A stretch of DNA of 64,000 nucleotides from the NCBI GenBank assembly GCA_963556255.1, contig OY744605.1, forward strand, positions 11,147,379-11,211,378, read 5' to 3'. This DNA comes from Allolobophora icterica (lineage: Eukaryota; Annelida; Clitellata; Crassiclitellata; Lumbricidae). Position 1 is the first letter of the stretch. Every line of letters begins with the position of its first letter. The position numbers and the translations under genes are program-made. The notes beneath the pieces are model-generated. The model was not told the DNA's origin and made no database searches. It worked only from the letters and a program-made list of their open reading frames with translations. Positions 34,801 to 42,529 of this stretch are shown here, one piece after another.

Positions 34801-37800
34801 TGATAGTTACATATCGTCATCGTCATCAGTTCCTGTCATCAGCCATCTGGCAGCGATGGGTACGAATAAGTGTTTTCCATTGTCCTCAGTCATTTGTTAT
34901 GCATGTATGCATAATTGCATATATACGGTATGGATGCATGTATGTAAGTCGGTAAGTATGTATGTATTACAGTTTTTGTACACCATTTCTTAAGGCCCTC
35001 TTACAAGTGTGGTTGGATTTCTCTCCTTTTATGATAGTTACATATCGTCATCGTCATCAGTTCCTGTCATCAGCCATCTGGCAGCGATGGGTATGAATAA
35101 GTGTTTTCCATTGTCCTCAGTCATTTGTTATGCATGTATGCATAATTGCATATATACGGTATGGATGCATGTATGTAAGTCGGTAAGTATGTATGTATTA
35201 CAGTTTTTGTACACCATTTCTTAAGGCCCTCTTACAAGTGTGGTTGGTATGAGGTTACCAACACAATTTGGTAGGCTAAAAAGGTTTTCCATGTAAAATA
35301 AAATGTAAATATATAGCAACCACGTTCTGTGGTTGAGTTGCACTGCAACCAAGAAGACGAGCAATCTCTAGCTAACCCTGAAAGGCAACCACAAGAATGA
35401 AGTGTTAGCGACTTCAATTTCTCAGCCTCAGCATATGAGGGTGGATGGCCAGTCCTCTCTCTAGCCGTCCGATCTTCCCATCAACAGCGTACGGTCAGTG
35501 TACTCATTATAGTCGAATTGGCTAGGGTTGCAGATGACATCTAAAAAAAATATCTGCCATAGCGGGATTTGAACCCCCGTCCTCTCGGTCGACTGTCCAG
35601 CTACAACGTCACACCTTCCAATCAAAAGATCAATCAATTGCTGCAACGACGCTTCTGAGGAGGTTCTACAAGCTTGTAAACAAATGTGAAATGTTACCTG
35701 TAAGATTTAATGAACACAATGTAATGTAAAAAAATGTAGAGTGGCCTACTTGGCAATGGCTGGTAGAATCCTATCGTCATATGGGTCCCTTGAAACCGGA
35801 GTGCTGAACTTATTTCGTGGAGATGTTAACGGCACAGGAGTGGCAATAACCGGAAGCTCAGGATGTCGTTTAGGAGGAGTTCGCTGCCTCATAGAATCTG
35901 AAATGTGATGGTAAGATGGAAAGAACATAACAAAAAAATGCGACATTATGCAACATTTTATTTATAAACTGTCAAATAATTACTCCATTTATGCTTTCGG
36001 TTTTATTATTTGCAATGCATTGTTGCTTGTAAAGTATTAATTGTAATTGTAACCATAATCACAATAATCTGAATAAATTTATATAGCACCTCTTCAAGAT
36101 GTAATAATTCAGTCTATTTTATCTGTTAATACTAAAATTGTCAAACATGTGAATAAATCACACTCTATCTGCCTAATTAATACAACACTTCATTGTGTTC
36201 TTAAACTTTATGGCTAAGTACCTGAGTCATCGATTATGTGAACTGGCTGTTGTGGAGACACCTGCAAGCAAAAACAATGAGTCATACAAAAGAGGTAAAA
36301 ACAAAAAGCAATTGATTATTAATCATAAAAATTAGTTATGGCTTAACACTTGTAAGACTGACTTCACACAAATTAACCGGTAGAGACTGTCTTTTCTACA
36401 TAAAACAAACGACAAAACTCTCTGGATTGAAATGAATAACAAATGTGCTTTTGAAAACCAAGTCTTTTTTATTCTTCTCAGTGGTTTCCATAGAGGTATG
36501 TGAACAAGTCTGTTACCTGTATCTTAATACACTGTGACCTGTATGTTAATACACTGTGACCTGTATGTTAATACACTGTGACCTGTATCTGAATACACTG
36601 TTACCCGTATCTTAATACACTGTTACCTGTATCTTAATACACTGTAACCTGTATCTTAATACACTGTAACCTGTAATTTAAAACACTGTTACCTGTATCT
36701 TAACACACTGTTACATGACTCTTAACACATTGTTACCTGTATCTTAACACACTGTTAAATGACTCTTAACACACTGTTACCTGACTCTTAACACATTGTT
36801 ACCTGTATCTTAACACACTGTTAACTATATCTTAATACACCTAGTCAGTTTCTACAGAGCAAAGCAAATACGCATGTTCTTTACTTTTGCCTTTGTCTTT
36901 TGCAGATAAACCAGACAGATACCTTTGTTGGCCGCAATACATCATCAGCCAGAATTTCTTTGTAGACCTGCTGTCGACATTCATCCATTTCCGTCTTCTT
37001 CAGCGCAGCCACGTCGTAATCCTCATCCTCGATTGCTCTGCGCTTCTCCACTTCCAACTTACTCAGCTTCTGTCCAGCCTAAATGACCACAATGACCAAA
37101 AAGAGTTACAGAAGTGACCAGTATATCGTGAATGTTTATCATGAGCCGATTGGTAAGTAACGTGGGGCGTGGTGGCTCAGTGGTAAGTTCGGCGCCTTGT
37201 GACCGGAGGGTTGCAGGTTCGAATCCCACTCTAGCCGCTGCGTACGGACCTTGGGCAAGTCCTTCACTCGCAATTGCTCGTGGCGCTTCGGCGTGAAAAT
37301 TCCGGCACAGTATCAAATGCTGTAGTCGGGAGCGCCTCTGAGTAGTAGTTGACTTCGAGAGGCGCTATAGAAATATCCGGAATAAAAATAAAATAAATAA
37401 ATAACATGAAAGGTATAAGTTTGAGCCTCCTCCCTTTACAGTTACTGTTTAGGGACCTTGAGCAAGTCCTTTATTCACAATTGCTCAATGTCATTGACTG
37501 ATGCTTGGTCACTGAGATAGTCGCACTTGATAAATTTATAATAATAATAATAATAATAATCGAGCAAACAAGTATTTTGTCTCACCTGCTGAAGTTCCTG
37601 AATACAGGCCTTGATTTTCTTGGCATCTTCAAATCTTTCCTCTGAAATCCATCATAAAAAAATTATTATAGAATCTGGAAAAAATAATTTGAAACCTAAT
37701 CAAGGTCAGATGGCTTATTCCACCCGCGATTCCCAGGTTCAAATCCCAGAAAGACTGAAACCATGCATGTATCAGAACATACGTAGGATACCAACATACA

Positions 37801-40800
37801 AATATACACAGAGTAAAATGACCACATATACACATCAAAACATTTATAAACAGGCTCTTATGAACCCTTCCATATACAGTACAAGCATTGAAAGGTCTAT
37901 TATTTATTTATTTATTTATTTATTTCTGATATTTCTATAGCGCCTCCTCAAGTCTACTACTACTCAGAGGCACTCACGACTACAGCATTTGATACTGTGT
38001 CAGAGTTGTCACGCCGAAGCGCCACGAGCAATCGCGAGTGAAGGACTTGCCCAAGGTCCGTACGCAGCGGCTAGAGTGGGATTCGAACCTGCAACCCTCC
38101 GGTCACAAGGCGCCGAACTTACCACTGAGCCACCACGCCCCACATGTATAACCAAGCCAAGTACAACATGCTTACATTTATACCAAGGAAATACATTTAG
38201 ATAGCCAAGTATAAGTACAAATATATAAGTATATGTAACTACATGTACAAGCATATACTAATCTGTTCTGCTCAGTCGATTGTCATTTTATTCTCAGCTT
38301 AGACCTACCCCTTGGAAACTGCTTAGCGGACTGATCTCGATACTGGCCTGATTTAATTTGAAAGGTTTGGGTCAGGAGCGCCACTGACAAGTTTCTTCTT
38401 GAAGTGGCGCTTTATAAATGTCAGATTACAACTACAGCTTGGTTTTGATGTGTCACTGGATGTTGCTTTGTGCATTTGACACCGGTGCAATGGAAGTTAC
38501 TAATTACAATTACATACACATACATTATATGTATGCATATATATGATATCTAGGTTAGTTTTCTGCAGAAGGTGTTATGTAAATTCCTAAAATACATCAC
38601 ATTACAACTGATTTTGAAATGTGTGCCACCATGAAAGAATTCAGACTGTTACGTCAAACATACTCAGAGCCGCTTCTCGCTTCCTCTTTTCAAGTTGACG
38701 AATTATTTTCGCAATTTCTGGATCCTGATAGAGATCGAAAGCGAGGTCATCCATCGGAGAAATGTAGTCAGGTCTAAAAATATAATGCAAATGAGGTAAA
38801 GTAATTGCTTATTTATATAGTGCCTTTTCAAGAAAACTCATTAGATGTGAAAATAAATGTAACAACGTCTTATAGCTGCCAGTTGAAGTTGACTATACTT
38901 TACCAACAACTTGGTATATCATCCTTCAAGGAAAGGTAAGATACCTCATACCTACCTACATACCTACCTATATGCCTAACTCTAAGAAAGCAAGGAGACA
39001 AGTGTTATCATTATTATGCATTTATTAAGCTCTCCACTATCTAATGACCAAGCATCAATCAATGAGGCTGAGAAATTGTGAGCGAAAGACTTGCTCGAAC
39101 TGACTTGAACCTGTACTCTCAGCATCACAGGGCGAGCGCTCGACTCAATAGAATCCCGAATCCCACAATCGTAGGACGGCGTCATAAAAATGGCAACAAA
39201 CTTGAGTTCAAAATTTTAACCTGTTCATTACATCTGGAAGAACGGGACGATCAGGATCAGTGTTGTCTCGATTTATTCTTCGATCCTTTCCAAACAAAAC
39301 AAACCAATACGCAGATTCATTCACAAATTCATCAAGGGATGAAATCATCCTCTCCTTGATTCCTCTCGATCAAACTCCATACATTTATATAGCTCCTTTG
39401 CAGGGATATGCAGTAGTGCTATATCAGTCTTTATATATATATTTGAGAGATACTGAAATGCATTCATACATACATAACTGTATGCATATATTTGAGAGAT
39501 ACTTAAATAGAGTTATATAAAGCACTGTACTATATATGAATACACTTCATATGTAGTCTGGCAGTGGCGCCATCTAGCGAACAATTTTGAAACTTTTTGT
39601 CCATTGCTTTCATGGTTCACGGCTAATGAGAGATGGGGAGGGCAGGGATGGGCAGGGAAGGGGTATAAGAAAAGAGACAGTAGGAGGACATGGCAGGGAA
39701 GTATGAGGGAGAAACAGGGAGCAACAGAGAAATTTTCCAGATTGGACATGTTGCCAACTAGCACACATATGTAAGGAAGGCTAAAATATATACACATACA
39801 TACAATAAGGCTGAAGTTTCTATAATTACACCATTATCAGGTAATTAGAGGTAAGTAATTCACAGCAAAACAGAGAATATCATTTCTCAGTCTGTGATAG
39901 TTTTCCCATCAAACATAATAAATAATAGATAATAAACTTCACAGATAATAAATAATAGACATTAAACCACACAAAACTACAGCACAGCAAGAGATGCATA
40001 AGAGGACAAAACTTTTACAACAGTTTCATTATTCCAAACACAGAATAATTCTTTACAGTACTACTACTACAGATACTTACCGATTCATAATCTCCGATGA
40101 TGTTTAGGGCGATAATTCCAACCTGAAACAGAAGATTTTCTGCTTAACTTGTTTCAATTTAAAATGGCCATCTCTTAATATCGGTTTACAGGTTTTCATA
40201 CTTTGACACGCTTTCGGAAGGTGCTATATAAATTGACATCATCAGGGGCTTCTATCCCTCCTGAAGTCATTGGAGCAACTTCCCTCTCCCATCCCTCCCC
40301 TCCCCTCCAGCTATCATCACTAGGAGGGAAGCGCCGCTAATGGCCGCCAGTTCTAGATCAGACATCTTTGTAGCTAGAAATAGGTTATATTCAAGCTACA
40401 CTTAGAATCTTCCCTGCTCCAATTTGTTATTTGCTGCGTTATTGCCAGCAAAGCTTGATTTCATGAATTAAACGAATATACTCATACACAGCTGCCCACT
40501 GGATTGCAAATTCCAAAGCATTCAATTGAAGAAAAAAAACAATCATTCATAGAATTTTGGTTTACAGCGTTTGAGAGCAATAACTTAACAAATCAACACT
40601 GTTACTTGCAACAAACAATTAAATCTGAATTAATCATAGAATGAACCAAGTTAATGACAGATCTTTCCCCTATTTCTTGGAAGGAGCCTTTGCTCCAAGG
40701 TTTCCATGGTGTAGATGGCTAGATGCCCCTGGACTCATCATCATCTTCTTCATCATCACCACCACCACAATCATCATCATCCTCACTACCACTATCGCAA

Positions 40801-42461
40801 TTACAATTAATATTATTATCATCACTATTAAAATTACTAAATTATTATTTATTAACATCATTATTATCAATATTACAACTACTATTAATACTATTATCCC
40901 TATCACTACTACCATTATTATTATCATAACCATCACTATTACAATTACTATTGTTATTTACCAATGGTGCATATGATCCCTCAGAAACAACAAATTCTAC
41001 AGAGAATGATAAAATTATTATAATTAATTTTACTATTTATATTATTACTGTTTTTATTATTGTAATAAGTTAGGTTTTTGTTTACCTGTTGGAAGATGTT
41101 CAGTCGGTTTAAGTGGTTCTTGTGAATGAGGAACTTTATGTACGACCCCTTAACATCGACATGGACAGACTTCAATTCGCGTGCCACGTAGTTGGTCTTA
41201 TCATTACTGGTCATCTCAACATATCTGTACAAATTACAATCACATTTGTATGTATATACAGATTTACATATGATATAACCAAATCTAATGTCTAAAACAG
41301 CTGCTATAAATAAAAGTAGCAGTATTCAAATAAAAGAAGTTAATTTACCCAAGTCGTTTAAAGACAGCATTCTTCCATTGATTGGACGATCCATCTGCCA
41401 CTTCACCAACATAAAACTCAATCTTTGTTGCTACAAAGAGAACAGAAATAGTTTCACAATATAACCAGTCATTTAAAGCTGTGTAACTGCACTAATAGAA
41501 CCATCTTTGGTAGAGTTAGCCTGTGTATTTCTGAGCTGCCAAAAATGTGCTATAAAAATGTCCATATACATACATACAAAAATACATGCATACATACACA
41601 CACACATACATATACATCTACATATGTGCATACAGTCGTAGATACATTCCTACATACATATATACAAATACATATAGTATGCCATACACACATACATTCA
41701 AACATTCATATGCACATATATATACATGTACACACATGACATCTACATTAATTTAAAGATTCGTTATTGTTTAATGGAAATAGTACACAGCATCCATACT
41801 ACCTATTAAGAACTGATGAGAAAGAATTTGTATTTTGCGAATTTTTGCCAGTCGCTCGAGTTGAATGATGAGAACTTGCGGATAGAGACAGAACCTAAAA
41901 CAGCCAACAAGAGACAATTGTAATTACGGTAGTAACTTCTATTGCACCAGTGTACAATGAACAAAGCATCAACCAATGGCACACCAAAACCAAGCTGTAA
42001 TCAGGTCAATATCCAGAAGATCAGTCCATAAGGCAGTGAGATCCGTGCATGCAATCAACAGTTTCGCAATACAACAAAATGCATACACGGCTGCAAGATA
42101 CAAGGGACTTGGAATTGATGCAGTGTAATGTAAAGCAAAGCAAGGTATGTCAATCTCTAAAATTTCTCATCATCACATGATAAGTTGAACGCTGTGCTTT
42201 TTCAGTAACTGTGTCATCTGAATGGAATGGCCTCCGTATTGTTCTTTGTGTTCTTCTGGCCAGGGATGCTCAAAGCATCTTTCACCAATTCTTGAAAACT
42301 GTTAAAAATTCTGCTGGGGATGGGCTCATCAACTCTGAGTAGACATCTATAAGTGGTGCTATATAAATGTTTTGAATGAATTTACTGAACGAATATTTGT
42401 GTCTATTATCTTTAATCTTCAATCAGACAATTGTATGGATCAACTTAATTTGCACTTAAAT

Positions 42462-42529
<68 letters not shown>

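Noticed and set aside
37163..37235. Possible tRNA gene
   Set aside because: It is the head of a full SINE with a LINE-derived tail, present as an inverted copy 700 bp away.
39513..39797. Minus-strand 94-codon frame as a CEP104 exon
   Set aside because: No splice sites in phase with the neighbouring exons and no similarity to CEP104.
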